DNA of 64,000 nt from Didymella arachidicola (GCA_016630955.3 CM049992.1:62001-126000); one strand, 5' to 3'; shown: positions 44,683 to 56,600, counted from the stretch's first letter. The notes: generated by a model not told the origin, from the sequence alone. Numbers and translations are program-made.

Positions 44683-45446
44683 ATGGTCGCAGACGCCCTC
44701 GTCTACCACCCAACGGTATCCCACTACCTCAAATTCGTCGCAACAACAGGTCCCTCCCCCCTCCCCCTCTCCATCCGTCCCCCACCAACTAACCCCCCCC
44801 CCCAGTCGGCCGCGACAAAGTCCTCCGCACCGTGCAATACTTCTCGCGCTTCCTCGCCTGGTACCTGTACCGCACCAACCGCCCCCTCAGCACCATTGCC
44901 CCCTTCGACACCACCAAGAAACAACTCGGCACCGCCCGCAAACTAATGCGCGTCGGCAAATTCGTCGAGCACTTCAAAGCCGCCGCCGTCGCTAGCGACA
45001 GCACCTCGCTCGACCCGGTTATCAAAGCCACCTCCGTAGGCCGCCAGCTGGGCTACGCGTTCTACATGCTGTTCGACAGCGCCAACATCCTCGACGCGAC
45101 AGGCATCCGCAAGAGCCCGCATAGCGCCGCGCTGCTGCGCACAGCGAACCAAGCGTGGTTGAGCGGGATTGCGTTTAGCATTGTGCAGGGCGTGTATGCG
45201 CTCTATGGGTTGAGTGCGCGGGGGAGGGTTGTAGCGGCGAGTGCCGATCCGGAGAAGGTTGTGGAGCAGAAGAGGGTGGTGAGGGAGTTGAATGCGGTTA
45301 GGGTGCAGTTGGTGAGTGATTTGTGCGATTTTGCGATTCCGGCGTCGGCGCTGGGGTGGCTGCAGTTGGATGATGGGATTGTGGGGTTGGCGGGGACGAC
45401 GAGTTCGCTGTTGGGCGTGTGGAGTCAGTGGAAGAAGACTGCTTAG
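44683..45446 (+). CDS. PEX11: Peroxisomal membrane protein Pex11 (235 aa)
   Basis: Exons 44683-44749 and 44806-45446; the 56-bp intron is pyrimidine-rich, has a CTAAC branch site and ends in a C run plus CAG. The protein drives elongation and division of peroxisomes from their membrane. The sequence starts MVADALVYHPTVSHYLKFV and has the conserved GRDKVLRTVQYFSRFLAWYL amphipathic segment that bends membranes. LIKE the family, it has a GKFVEHFKAA block, a central hydrophobic region (LGYAFYMLFDSANIL) and a C-terminal hydrophobic segment (IVGLAGTTSSLLGVWSQWKK). Length equals that of fungal Pex11. The gene has its own TATA box and converges with the SAT4-type gene. Confidence 0.94.
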
Positions 45447-46330
45447 GTTGGATTGGCTGGTGGGGGGTTGGAATGGATGAGTGTGGGGATGGGTTTTGGG
45501 GGCTGTGCTGTTACTGGCGAATTTGACCGTTTTGCAAGGCTCGACGCTGTGCACTTTTAATGACTTCCTTCCAATGACTCCACTAACGCTTGATGACACC
45601 TCCCACCCTCCTCCCCCCCATCTCCACCCATCCGTTTGAAACCCCCAGCGCACAGCCTCCCTCACACAAACACCTCTCCAGACCCCTCAAACGACACCAC
45701 CACCCGAACCTCCAATCTCACTCCGCAAAGCCGCAAAGCCCATCAACCCTACCCACTCCTCCCATTCGCCTCACCCCTACCACTGCCGTGTATCATCTGC
45801 GTGCTTGTCCCACCACTCCACACCCCATCTCGCAAATCGCACTGCAAAGTCACTACACCAGCATCCCAACTCCCGACCAACTAATCCAAGACCAGCTCAC
45901 CCACCCACAGCGCATTCCGCCCAACACGCAATTGTCTACGTGCAAGGTCCCCGGACTCGCTGGGGTGTGGATTGGTGATTTTGGTGAGGAACGGACGGAA
46001 GGAGGGAAAGTGTTAAGTAGAAAAAGAGAGAGAGATGTAGAAGCGGGGGTATGCTGGTGGTTTGAACGAGGAGTTGTGGAGGGCGCTGTGAGGTACGCCA
46101 TTGGTGTACGAGGTATTGGTTGGGTGAGAATTGGATAGCACATGTACATCGATTGTGCATCTTTCGATAATTAAAAGGGGGTGGTGGGGTTGCAAAGGTG
46201 ACACATATGTCATGTGTGATACTGTATATTGTGTATTGTATATTGCACGCGAAACAAGCCAACCGCCGGGTATCAAAACGCTCAAACGCATATTCACGCT
46301 CCATGCAGACTCTTCCTTCCTTTGTACCAC
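45447..46330. other. Convergent intergenic, about 0.9 kb
   Basis: CT-rich low-complexity sequence near 45590-45900. A 182-codon frame (45590-46138, +) follows the compositional bias and is judged chance. Otherwise 3' flanks of PEX11 and the SAT4-type gene. Confidence 0.45.
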
Positions 46331-47906
46331 TCAAGTCTCCGACGGTCGTCGAGTGCTAAACGGATTATCCCCCGTCTCGATCGTGGTCGTCGTCCTCTTG
46401 CCCACGCAATCGCGGTCTAGCTCTGCGAACCAATCGTACTCGCTCTTGTTGCTGCTTCCCTCGTGACTCGCCGCCTTGTACAGATTGTGCTGCGATTCCT
46501 GGCTTGTGCGTGCTGTGCGGTTGTTGTCGGTCCTCGAGAATGGTTTTCCGACTCTGGATGCAACGCTGTCTTTGCTTTTGTGGCTGCTCAAGTCTCTGCT
46601 GGGCCGGGGGTCGAATGACCGCGTGATTGTGCTGAGGCGGCTTGTCGGTTGGGATTGCTGGGGTCCTGGTGACGAGGGTGGGCTTTTGAATGCAGCGTGG
46701 TCGGTGAGACCGATTCCCGACTGGCCGTCCATGCTTGTCTTCGGATATTCCTCGACGTGCACGACTATCTCGTTGACGACAAGGATCTTGTTGGATGCAA
46801 AATTGGTGATGATGGGCCAGAAGATGGGGATCGAGGCGCAGAGGATGGCGATGTTGACTTCGAGGACGCTGAAGATGTACACGATGGGAGTGTAATAGGA
46901 CACATCTACGGTGGGAACGGTGCCAGCGCGGTTGACGCAGAGACTGACTATGCGGCCTAGTGAAATAGCAGTGACGCTAGAGTAGAGTCAGCACGATTAT
47001 GGAGTGTCAACGGTGAATACCTACATCCCACCCATGGAGAAGAGAGCTATCATTCCCGCTCTGCTCTTACCCGCAAGCTGCAGCATTCCAAGGAAGGGCA
47101 ATGGTACGAGCAAGACGACGACATCAAAAAACATGTTACTCGCAGCGTGTGCCACCCAAAAGGGGTAGAACTTGGCCGGATCCTTCGAACCCCAACCCAC
47201 GCATTTGCCCTCAAGAAGTGGGTTCCAATTCTTTGGGATTGGGTGACAAGGGAACAATGCAAGCATAAAATATGCAAAGCCCCACAGGGCACACGTGATG
47301 ATAAGAGTCCAGATGCACCTTTTTGCCAGTCGGTACTGCGACGATGCGGTTGAAGTGGCGGTCTCGGCAAAGAGGCGTTTGTATTGAAACAAGATGGCCA
47401 GTTTGATGAAGGTGGTGCTAGCGCAGTAGGTAACATTGCTTTCCCACACGTGCTGTGGACATTGTCAACTTTCCTCGTTGAGCGCATGGGCGTATCTGAC
47501 GAACCTTGTAGTATGATTCTGTTTCGCTGGGGCTCAAAGTGTAGAAATGAAGGCCAAGTCCATGGAATGGCACTGCGGGATCATCAGGGCGGAAGGTTGC
47601 TACGAGGAGGAAATAGCATACTTAAACACACCACAACATCTCCAGCTACACTTGCAATTCCAGCGAGGAAGACGAAAGCATCATCCCACCCACAAAGACG
47701 ATCCCGAAAGCGAATCCATAACCGGAGACTTGCGGCGAGAAGGGCGGCTGACTGTGGCAAAGAGTGAGCGGGGAAATGAATGCGATGTAGGCGAGCAGAC
47801 ATACAAGAAAAGTAATCGTGGTCCCCAGTATTGTTTGAGGTTGGTTCGCCAGAGGCAAATTCGCGTTTCGGGGGTCATCTCTAGCGTCTGCCGGTGAGAT
47901 AGACAT
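46331..47906 (-). CDS. SAT4-type (fungal rhodopsin-like domain) integral membrane protein, 457 aa
   Basis: Exons 47906-47805, 47751-47622, 47572-47505, 47452-47025 and 46976-46331 join in frame with four introns of 53, 49, 52 and 48 bp. About seven hydrophobic segments cover residues 25-300, with family hallmarks RLWIRFRDRLCGWDDAFV, YCASTTFIKLAILFQYKRLF, CHPIPKNWNP, and the IVTAISLGRIVSL segment after TM6. The remaining 150 residues are a Ser-rich cytosolic tail. These proteins look like G-protein-coupled receptors and include some virulence-linked PTH11 relatives, but most have no known ligand. There is no N-terminal CFEM domain. The short introns disguise the gene; every junction restores a family motif. 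Confidence 0.9.
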
Positions 47907-50900
47907 GCTCGTCGAGATGGTTTTTCAAGACAGCCACGGAGTACATTCGCTTCGATCGTCAGAGACGATGATAGAGGCCACTTTCGCCAGAAGGTTTGTC
48001 GTGTATCCTCTGTGTATTATCCGTTTCGTAAGGTGGGCCTCAGCTCTTCTACATCGTAGTCTGTGCGTAGTCAGTGTCTCGGTAGGGCAGCCGAATTTGA
48101 GGCTGACAACAGGTCTCAGAAGGTTGGGCGACCGTGGAGTCCTATAAGAGTAGCGAATAAACAAGTGATCAACACCATGAGGTGAACCTTAATCTTCTAG
48201 CATGGAATGGCCGTGCCTCACCATGTTCAATGGCTGCAGCTACCGTGCATGCACCGAATACGACTTTAGTTGTGCCAGCCTGCAGGGCTCTCCTGCTTCG
48301 GCTAGCCACAATCGGCTGTGACGCACCAGGGAGTGCCACATCGTTGGAAAGTTGGATTATTATCGGACACCGATGCCCAAATTTCCCCTTCTTTGAGAGC
48401 GCAGATGCACAAAGTGGTCTGGTGGCAATGGTTTGGGTCTTGGCGCCAACACGGCCGTACTGATGGAATCTAGGCGGGCGTCCCTGGAAATAAACGGTGG
48501 CTTGATCGCCTGTCCCATACAGTTGGCAGACTTGCAATTGCGCGCAGACGGTGTGCAGGAGACTGGGTAGTGGTGAGACGTCTTTACCCGTTAGCGACAA
48601 ACGAACAGAACGATGGTTCGAACCGTTCCCCGCAGATGCCTCCCATTCGCTGCTCAGGTTGTGGCGCCTCGCCCTCCTCGAGATGGCTGCCGCAACTCTG
48701 TATCTCGAACACCTTTTGCTTCTGCGAGTGGTCGCTTGAAGATTACAAGCCGTGATTCTCTTCGGAAACTTGCCAAACTCAGTCGTGCTCCCACCGCCTA
48801 GACAAAAAAAGTCGGACACTTTTGATGAGTTCAGCGACCAAAGGTGTCCGATATTTTTTGTCCAGGTGGTGCTCACGCGTGCGCGTCGATTAGCGCATGG
48901 TGGTGTGGCAAGTAAAACGAAAGAACCCCGACTTCGAAGGGTCGACCAAGCAAACGCCATCGTTGCCACCCCTAGAGGTGCACTTAGGTCGTGATCCTTG
49001 AGGGTGGCCGAGTCAGCATCTTGGCCCTGACGATGTAGGGGTCAATGCTAGTTTGTTGACTACTTTCTGGGGCTTGCGTACGCGTGCTATATTCACACTC
49101 TTATCGGGATCCTGGCCACACGAAGCAGCAGTCATTTCTTCTTTTGCAGCAAACCCCGCGCGGGCAGGTGCTCGGTAAGTGAATAGCCAATTGCTCTGGC
49201 AATGGTCATCCCGCTGTACCTCCAACTTGAACCCGACATGGTCCCTAAACGCTTCCTGGGCCGCTACAGACGAGGCGACTCACAACGGTGCCATCGCCGT
49301 GTCAATATCGTGGGTTGCTGATCATGACGGTCCAGGGACGCAGTTCCCCGTTGTTATGACATGTGTTCTTGGGGTAGGTATCGCGAGTCTGAGTCAATTA
49401 ATCGTGCAAAATGAGGTTCGACCGCACTAGTGCTGTTCGTTTGACGGGCCTTCTAGTGTGGAGCTGTGAACGGGTGCGTTGTGTACAGCAGCAAGCCGGA
49501 CAGTACGTTGTGCTTCCGTTGTGGATGTGGTAAAGGGAAAAGTTTGGCCTGACCTGCCAGAGAGGACGCTGACTGATTAGCGCAGACACGACAGGTAAGA
49601 GCGACACAACGGTTGCACTACCTGACGTCTACTCAGCAAGGAATAATAGCAACTGCCAGAAACAATACTGTGTAAGTCATCGATTACGGTTTACTATGGT
49701 ACACAGTACAACGAGGTTACCCACGTGGCGACCCGAGTGCGGTCCGATAGGTTCAGTGCGTCCCGCAGACGGACCGCGGCCTGTGTATGTGAAACGATAG
49801 ATCATCCTTCAAGTCGGGAGAACCTCTTCCACCTAGAGGGGCTTTTGATCGACAGTTATCACGGTGATTACAACGTGACCTCAAATGCATAGCCTTGTCC
49901 TTTGAGTAGCTAAAGCCAGCGTATGTCTAGTGGTTTTCTCCCCGCCACTCTTTATTCATGCTACTAATTGCAGGCCATATTGTCGCCGCCATTTTAGTGC
50001 AACTCGCGTTTATCTCCAAGAGCATTCGTTCACCTAACATGACTGCACATTTCGAATTGCTAAAATGATGGGCGACGAAGGACAAAAGTAGTCGGCTCCA
50101 CAGTAAGCGACCCACAGGGTCGGCCACAACGTCATGACTGTTACGATATTCGAATAAGTACGGGAAATAGTACAAGCACGTTCATGATTGAATATCTTCC
50201 TCTCCGAGGCTGTAGCCAACTTTACTTGCTGTGTAAGAAGAAGGTTGCTTCAAAAACCCGACCTACGCCTTCGCATTGACTCATGACTTAGTATCCTAAC
50301 TCTTCTACAACGACCGCATCTAGGGGCTTAAAAATGGACGCTTCTCTTCTCCATATGTCGCTACTATGGTAGAAGCTTCCAGCGTACTATTCACGCAATT
50401 CGCTGCGTATCTATAACATCTCCGGTCAGTACTCATACTTCCTCCGCGGAGCGAGCGGTCTACCTCTTCCAACCAAACTTGGAAGGTTCTGTCCATGATG
50501 GCTACGACACAATCTCTCCAGGAAGTGGAGGCTCAGACCATATCCGCATAGCATGTTCTCTGTTACTTAGATCCAAATCCAAACGGATGACGAAAGACGA
50601 ATCATCAACCGCCAGCGATAGGCCGCGTTGCCGTGGGAAATAACTCTAGAAGCGGCTAGTCCCCCGAACGCCGCTGATGCTTGTGGGGAGCTTATCGTCT
50701 ACAGGAAAGCTTGGTGACGAACAACAACCCTCATACGTTCGACATTTGCAAAGATGTCGACCTTGCGCGGCGATGTCATATTTGTCAAGTGGCATACGAC
50801 TTCAGAAAGAGCTCCGCATTTCATCAACTCGTGAGGGCGCTGGAGGTTGTTAATAGCGAAGCCAGTCAATCGAATTCGATATTCCCGCCGGGCATGTGCT

Positions 50901-51282
50901 CAGGTGCTCAGGCACACGACGCATTACCGGTTCAAGCATAGCCTTCATAATCTACCGTCTTCCGCAAACTTTTCCTAGTCTGTCACTGGCTGCACTTCAT
51001 TGCATTTGCGCGCGTTGCCTGTTGGAGTACGATAGGTAGTTGCAAGAGGCTGGAAGTGGGGATCACACGCTCAATCCTGAAGGTGGCACGAATGCGGGAC
51101 CTGGACGACGCGACGAACCAGACGCGAGGGACCGATACAGCGCTCCTGCATAAAGACCTGATCATCGCTACCGCTTTTTGCGTTCGTTGCGGCTCTGCTC
51201 CAACGTCTGCCCTCAACATACAGGTCTCCCTACTCTGTAGGCGCATTCGATCCAGCTTTCGCACCACACCCTACCCGAAGTG
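47907..51282. other. Gene-poor region, about 3.4 kb
   Basis: No convincing gene. A 266-codon minus frame (48169-48969) runs through a hairpin and has no recognisable domain. A short plus frame (48570-48755) contains RCSGCG and CFCEW, a loosely zinc-finger-like Cys pattern, but is too short to call. The last few hundred bases should be the promoter of the Git1-like permease. Confidence 0.4.
48803..48864. repeat. Imperfect inverted repeat / hairpin, about 62 bp
   Basis: Arms GACAAAAAAAGTCGGACAC and GTGTCCGATATTTTTTGTC, extended inward by TTTTG/CAAAG, face each other over a loop of about 13 bases. It could be two fused transposon ends or a miniature element; no target duplication was recognised. 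Confidence 0.7.
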
Positions 51283-52969
51283 ATGGTTTCCGCAAAGGAA
51301 ACGTCGTCCAAGTTACGAGACTCCAGCAATGACGACGCTGAACGTCGAGGTAGTGTCGCAAATATCGACAAAGGCAAATGGGAGCGGCTATGGCCTGTAA
51401 TCGCATGCGGCGCTGGACTCTTCAGTGATGGATACCTCAATAACGTAGGCAACCCCAAAGCAACAGCATCCAAGAGCCCAATCCCAAGCAACACTTTGAC
51501 TCCGAAGCGACCTCTCGACCTACGCGACTTTGATCACAACTAAGCATGATTTAATCCAACACTGACAAATCTCAGATAATCGGTCCTGTTAACACTATGC
51601 TATCCCGCATTTATCCTGACGCATATGCCGGCTCTTCGGCCCAAGCGAACGTAGCAAGCATCACCTTCGCGGGAACCGTCCTTGGAATGCTGTTCTTTGG
51701 ATACACTTCCGATCACTACTCTCGCAAATGGTCTCTATTCATGTCTACCATCATCATCATCCTGTTCGCTGCACTTGGTGCTGGATCGTACGGAGCAGGT
51801 GGTAGCCCCAAAGGGTTGCTCGCAGCTCTTGTTGCATACCGTTTCTTCCTGGGCATCGGTGAGCTCGATCCGTTCTTTGAATCCAAGAAGCCAGCGACTG
51901 ACCATCTTCAGGTATTGGCGGCGAATATCCAGCTGGCTCTGTGGGCTGTGCTGAGTCCACTGGCGAGCTCAAGTCCGGCAGTCGCAACAAGTGGTTCATA
52001 CTCTTTACCAACGTCCAGATCGATATTGCGTTCTTGGTGGCAGCCATTGTTGCTACCATCGTCATCGTCATTACTGGCGAAGACCACCTGCGTGTTGCGT
52101 GGCGTATTTGCTTGGGACTCGGCATCATCCCACCGTTGTCCCTACTCTACCTGCGAATCAAACTCCAGGAACCAGAGGCATTCAAGCGGGAATCATTCGC
52201 AAAAGCAAAGACACCATGGCTTTTGGTTGCCAAGTTCTACTGGTTTCGCCTTTCCATCGTGAGCATGATCTGGTTCATCTACGACTTCAGCGCCTACTCT
52301 TTTGGCATTTACGGTAGTACCATCCTTGCCAACCTTCTGGGTGAGGAAACTGCGTTGTGGAAGAGCTTTGCGTGGAACATCTTGCTCAATTTCTTTTACA
52401 CGCCTGGTGCCCTGGCCGGTGCATTCGTTGCAGACCTTCCATATATGGGACCGAAGAAGACACTTTTCATTGGCGTCACTCTGCAGGGCATTGTTGGTTT
52501 CATCATGGCGGGATGCTATCCATGGTTGGGCAAGCCAGAAAACGTCGCTGGGTTTGTGGTCGTATATGGGATCTTCCTGGCCTTTGGAGAGTTCGGCCCC
52601 GGCGATAACATTGGTCTCATTGCCTCGAAGACTTGTGCGACAGGTATCAGGGGTCAATACTATGGTATCGCAGCTGCAGTGGGCAAGATCGGTGCCTTTG
52701 CTGGATCTTACGCGCTCGACGCACTGCAGACAGCTGCTGGCGATGACAAGATCGCCGCTGGTCGGAACCCGTTCTTTGTTGCCAGCTCGTTGGCATTGTT
52801 TGCTGCTGGTCTTGTGCTGTTGTTGCCACACATTGGACAAGACACCATTGACGAAGAGGATGTCAAGTTCAAGGACTACCTGAGGTCGAATGGCTACGAC
52901 ACAAGTAAGATGGGTCTCGAGAGCGCATCAACCACAGACAGCGAGAGGGTCACGGAGGCAGAGAAATGA
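51283..52969 (+). CDS. MFS permease, Git1/phosphate:H+ symporter type (500 aa)
   Basis: Exons 51283-51444, 51576-51858 and 51912-52969 join in frame (introns 131 and 53 bp). About 12 transmembrane segments are visible. Family motifs include GLFSDGYLNNIIGPVNTML in TM1, GYTSDHYSRKW (MFS motif A), GIGIGGEYPAGSVG across the exon 2/3 junction, and SRNKWFILFTNVQID. Yeast Git1 imports glycerophosphoinositol and glycerophosphocholine; fungal relatives take up glycerophosphodiesters or phosphate. The exact substrate here is inferred. The cytosolic N- and C-termini are short and charged. Transposon D begins 32 bp after the stop codon, so the native terminator may be displaced. Confidence 0.92.
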
Positions 52970-53001
52970 GGGCGAAGTAATGAGTCAACAAACTAAGACT
53001 A

Positions 53002-53053
53002 ACGTACGTGTACAACGAGCGGGACAGTCAACGAGCGGGACACTTTTGCCAAG
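53002..53053 (+). repeat. Terminal inverted repeat of element D, left arm
   Basis: Contains two copies of AACGAGCGGGACA; imperfect match to 56943-56995. Confidence 0.85.
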
Positions 53054-54469
53054 ACCACACCAAAACTCCCTTCCTACACTAATGCCTCCCCAACAACTGC
53101 AGTTTAACGCGTTAAAAGAGTGTTAGATACAGCTTGCGCTTCAAGCTCTCAAATAAGACGCGAACCTCTTAGTGCGACGCGCTGCAGCTATCTACAACGT
53201 GCCTAAAAGCACACTGCACTAACGACGCGCTGGACGACCTTCACGCGTTGATACTATGGCTAACTTAAGAATTTAGCCAGCGCTGAGGAGCAGGTGATTG
53301 TTATACGCATACTTGAGCTGGTCACGCGAGGAGAGTCCCCCGGCTTGAAGTTGTGGCTGATATGGCCAATTCTCTGCGAAAAGAGCGCGGTTTGGCCCCT
53401 GTTGGCCCAAGGTGGGCCAGCAGGTTTGTTTCGCGTCAAGAGGAGCTTAAAACAGTCTTTAATCGCAAGTACAACTACAAGCGAGCCCTCTGCGAGGATC
53501 CTGAGGTCATACAGGGCTGGTTCAACCTTGTAGCCAATACCAAAGCCAAGTATGGCATCCAGGACAACGACACGTACAACTTCGACGAGACAGGCTTCAT
53601 GATGGGCCAGATATCCACTGGAGTCGTTGTTACAGATGCAGAGAAGCCAGGACGAGCAAAGCAGGTCCAGCCAGGCAACCGGGAGTGGGTAACAGTCATT
53701 GAGGGCATCAATGCCACAGGATGGGCCATTCCGCCCTACATCATCTTTAAAGCCCGCCAACACCAGTCCAGCTGGTACAAGGACGACGATTTGCCCCAAG
53801 ATTGGACTATTGCTATCTCTGAGAACGGCTGGACTACCAACGAGCTTGGTTTTGACTGGTTGAAGCACTTTGACAGGCATACAAAGGCGCGCACTCTTGG
53901 TACCTTCCGCATGCTGATTATTGACGGTCATGGGAGCCACAACTCTGCAGAATTCACGCAATACTGCAAGGATCAGAAGATTGTGACCCTATGCATGCCT
54001 GCGCACTCGTCGCACCTCCTGCAGCCACTTGACGTGGGTTGTTTTGGCCCTGTGAAGAAGGCGTACGGAGTTGAGGTCAATAAGCTTATGCGCAACCGGA
54101 TTAACCACATTACAAAGCAGGAGTTCCTGCAATGCTTCAAAGCGGCTCACAAGAAAGCCATTACCCCTAGCAACATCCAGGGAGGGTTCCGAGGCGCAGG
54201 ACTGGTCCCTTTTGACCCAGAACGGGTCATATCAACCCTTGATGTGAAGCTGCGCACTCCATCACCACCACTCCCTACAAACAACGAGCCCTGGCAGTCG
54301 CAAACCCCAAGCAATACCCTGAAATTTAGATCGCAATCAACTTCAATTCAAGAGAAGTATCAGAAGCAGCAGGGTAGCTCACCAGATTCTGTGCTAAGCG
54401 CGCTTGAGCACTACGCAAAGGGGGCAGCAATTGTTGCGCACAAGCTGGTTTTGGCACAACAGGAGATTA

Positions 54470-54512
54470 CCGTGTCCGTGCACTCAATGCACGCCGTCAG
54501 TCAATGCACGCG
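54470..54512 (+). repeat. Terminal inverted repeat of E2, left arm
   Basis: 43 bp, perfect; contains a direct repeat of TCAATGCACGC. Confidence 0.95.
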
Positions 54513-54620
54513 CATCACCAAAACGGGCTACAGAGACTTGAGGCTGTAGAGCCACACACAACAGCTTGTATTACAGGATAACTTAGTGGAGCATTCTATC
54601 AACCTATAGAACAAACTTTC

Positions 54621-56510
54621 TTACCAAAACTTTCTTGGCCGAAGGATTTTGCGGCCGCGAGTGTTGGTTTGGTGTGGAGGTGTTGGCGTACGCGCTATGC
54701 GCGAGGCACCAGCTACATCATCCCCAGCACTACGTTTCTGCTTCTTCTTTGGTGCTTCTTTCTCCAGAGCCTTGCGCTTGCCTATAGAGGGCTTTCGTAT
54801 AGCTTTTTGAGAGTTGCGAGCTTGCCTTTGACGCTCTCTCTCAGCCTTGCGTTCAGCGACTTCCTTAGCCTTCCTAGCCTTCTGCTGGTCACGCTCTTCC
54901 TTCTCCCTTGCGCGCGCATCACGCTTCTCCTGCGCAATCTTCTCATTGTATAGCTTATTAGCCTTAGCAAGCTCCCTCATGTCAGCTTTCTCCTTCTCGT
55001 CTGCCTCTCGCTCCTCCCTTGCAAGCCTCATGCGGGTCTTGGCTTCCCTGAATGACCGAGGAGTCCACATCATTGAAGGCCCCCAGTACTCATAGTGTTG
55101 CAGCAGGTCTAGAGACTTGCCCTTCATCTTTCTCCTTTTCTTAACAGTAAGAGCGTCAAGCAGGCCCTTATTTTCGCTCTGTAGAAGGGTGTTCTGTATA
55201 GCCATGTGGTGGAGCGATTGCCGAACAATAGATGCGTCCTTCTCTGAGGCACTACTCAACGCGCGTTTTATGACTGTATTCAGTTTCTGCCATGCCTCGC
55301 CGCCGTATGTAGGAGCTTCCTCTGAAGCGTTGCTAGAGGTGTCTGAGTCGTCGTTGGTGAAGCGATCGAGTATAACATTGGGGTTAAATGGGTGTACACC
55401 TGTCGCCTTGAACGAGCTAAAGATATTCTTTGCAGTGAAGCTGCTTGCCCAAGCATCCCAGAACAGGCCAAAGAAGTCAGCTTTAGTTACAGGCACTAGG
55501 CCTTGATGCTTGTGAAGGCGTGTTGCCAGCTTCTTTGAGTATGCTGTGCTGAGAGGCTTAAACATTACCACATCAAGCGGCTGCAGCGTGTGCGTGCTGT
55601 GAGGTGGATAGATACCTAACAGTATCTTATGCCTGTGGCAATACTCCAGAAACTCTTCTGTTAGGTGGCTCCCGTGGCCATCCACAAGCAACAGGCGGTA
55701 CTTTCTCCGAGCTTTGGCTGTTGTGAAGCGCTCAAACACCTGCTGGAGCCAGGCAAGACCAAGCCCATCGTTTGACCAGCCACTGCCTGATACTCCAAAG
55801 AAGGCCATATGTTCTCCTACCTTCACATCCTCTACCCATGTGTTTTGTATGTTCTTTGAGTCAGCTGCGTAAATGAGAGCTGGCGGCAACGCTGTGCCGT
55901 CAGCGCATACACACGCTAACAAGCTTATCCATTCACGATTACCATCCTGCAGCATCTGCTTAAACTGCTTCTTCTTAAACAGCCTCCTGCTAAAGATCCT
56001 CTTCTGTCTGCCAACGGCTCCAACCATGAAGCCTTTCTCATCCATATTGTACGTATGCTCAGGCTCCACTTCGTAGAAGTTGATTTTGCTGCCTAGCTGT
56101 TCAAAGTACACCTTGTACTTATCACTAGAGTCAGCAGCGTGGCGTTGTCGATCCATAGAAGTGCTCCATTGGGACGTAAGCTCATCTTGGTGTCGGTGGA
56201 GGAAGCGTGTGACCCAGCTCTCGGAGACAGGGTGTCCAGCGATATCAGACGCGTAATTCTGCACCATCTCTCTTGTAGGAGATAGCTTTTGCTCTGTCAA
56301 TCCCTCCAGATACGTCACAAGCTCTGCCTCCTGTTCTGGTTGAAGATTGCGACGTGCTAAACCTGCCTCTGCACGCGACCCGCTGACACCTCGGTGCTTG
56401 CGCGACAACGTTGAGCGATTAACACTATGCTTTTTAGCTATTGTCGCGTAGCAAACTTCTTCGCTAGAGTTAAGAGCATCTAGCTCTGCAAGGGCTTCTT
56501 CCATAGTCAT
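54621..56510 (-). CDS. Pogo/Tigger-type transposase of E2 (629 aa, intact)
   Basis: Single exon from ATG 56510 (MTMEEALAELDALNSSEE). The helix-turn-helix reads KKHSVNRSTLSRKHRGVSG, the CENP-B-like part contains SESWVTRFLHRHQDEL, and the DDE_1 core has NMDEKGFMVGA, LLVDGHGSHLT and HTLQPLDVVMF with the three acidic residues. The C-terminal 150 residues are a charged coiled coil (REAKTRMRLAREEREADEKE onward) ending in a basic region (RGRKILRPRKFW). Layout and motifs match the E1 transposase closely, but the sequences are clearly diverged, so these are two subfamilies. No lesion is visible. Confidence 0.93.
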   Translation of the reverse strand: MTMEEALAELDALNSSEEVCYATIAKKHSVNRSTLSRKHRGVSGSRAEAGLARRNLQPEQEAELVTYLEGLTEQKLSPTREMVQNYASDIAGHPVSESWVTRFLHRHQDELTSQWSTSMDRQRHAADSSDKYKVYFEQLGSKINFYEVEPEHTYNMDEKGFMVGAVGRQKRIFSRRLFKKKQFKQMLQDGNREWISLLACVCADGTALPPALIYAADSKNIQNTWVEDVKVGEHMAFFGVSGSGWSNDGLGLAWLQQVFERFTTAKARRKYRLLLVDGHGSHLTEEFLEYCHRHKILLGIYPPHSTHTLQPLDVVMFKPLSTAYSKKLATRLHKHQGLVPVTKADFFGLFWDAWASSFTAKNIFSSFKATGVHPFNPNVILDRFTNDDSDTSSNASEEAPTYGGEAWQKLNTVIKRALSSASEKDASIVRQSLHHMAIQNTLLQSENKGLLDALTVKKRRKMKGKSLDLLQHYEYWGPSMMWTPRSFREAKTRMRLAREEREADEKEKADMRELAKANKLYNEKIAQEKRDARAREKEERDQQKARKAKEVAERKAERERQRQARNSQKAIRKPSIGKRKALEKEAPKKKQKRSAGDDVAGASRIARTPTPPHQTNTRGRKILRPRKFW

Positions 56511-56557
56511 CGTGGCGTTGAGTTATGGGGGGTGCGAAGTTGGGACGAAATCGCGAT

Positions 56558-56600
56558 CGCGTGCATTGACTGACGGCGTGCATTGAGTGCACGGACACGG
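56558..56600 (-). repeat. Terminal inverted repeat of E2, right arm
   Basis: 43 bp, pairs perfectly with 54470-54512. Confidence 0.95.

Larger units (their letters stand above)
54470..56600 (-). mobile_element. Pogo-type DNA transposon E2, complete, nested in element D
   Basis: Perfect 43-bp inverted repeats at 54470-54512 and 56558-56600 start CCGTGTCCGTGCACTCAATG. TA flanks both sides (54468-54469, 56601-56602). The 2131-bp element carries one intact transposase on the minus strand, antisense to the host. Its termini share CCGWGTCCGTGC with E1 but differ after that. Confidence 0.95.

Noticed and set aside
45590..46138. 182-codon plus-strand frame between PEX11 and the SAT4-type gene
   Set aside because: Begins in low-complexity CT-rich sequence giving Pro/His/Thr runs; lies in a convergent intergenic region.
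48601..48755. Cys-pattern peptide (RCSGCG ... CFCEW) as a zinc-finger gene
   Set aside because: Only 62 codons, no extension by splicing found, and the Cys spacing fits no family I can name.
48169..48969. 266-codon minus-strand frame
   Set aside because: No domain or helical pattern, reads straight through the 48803-48864 hairpin, and competing frames cover it; most likely chance.
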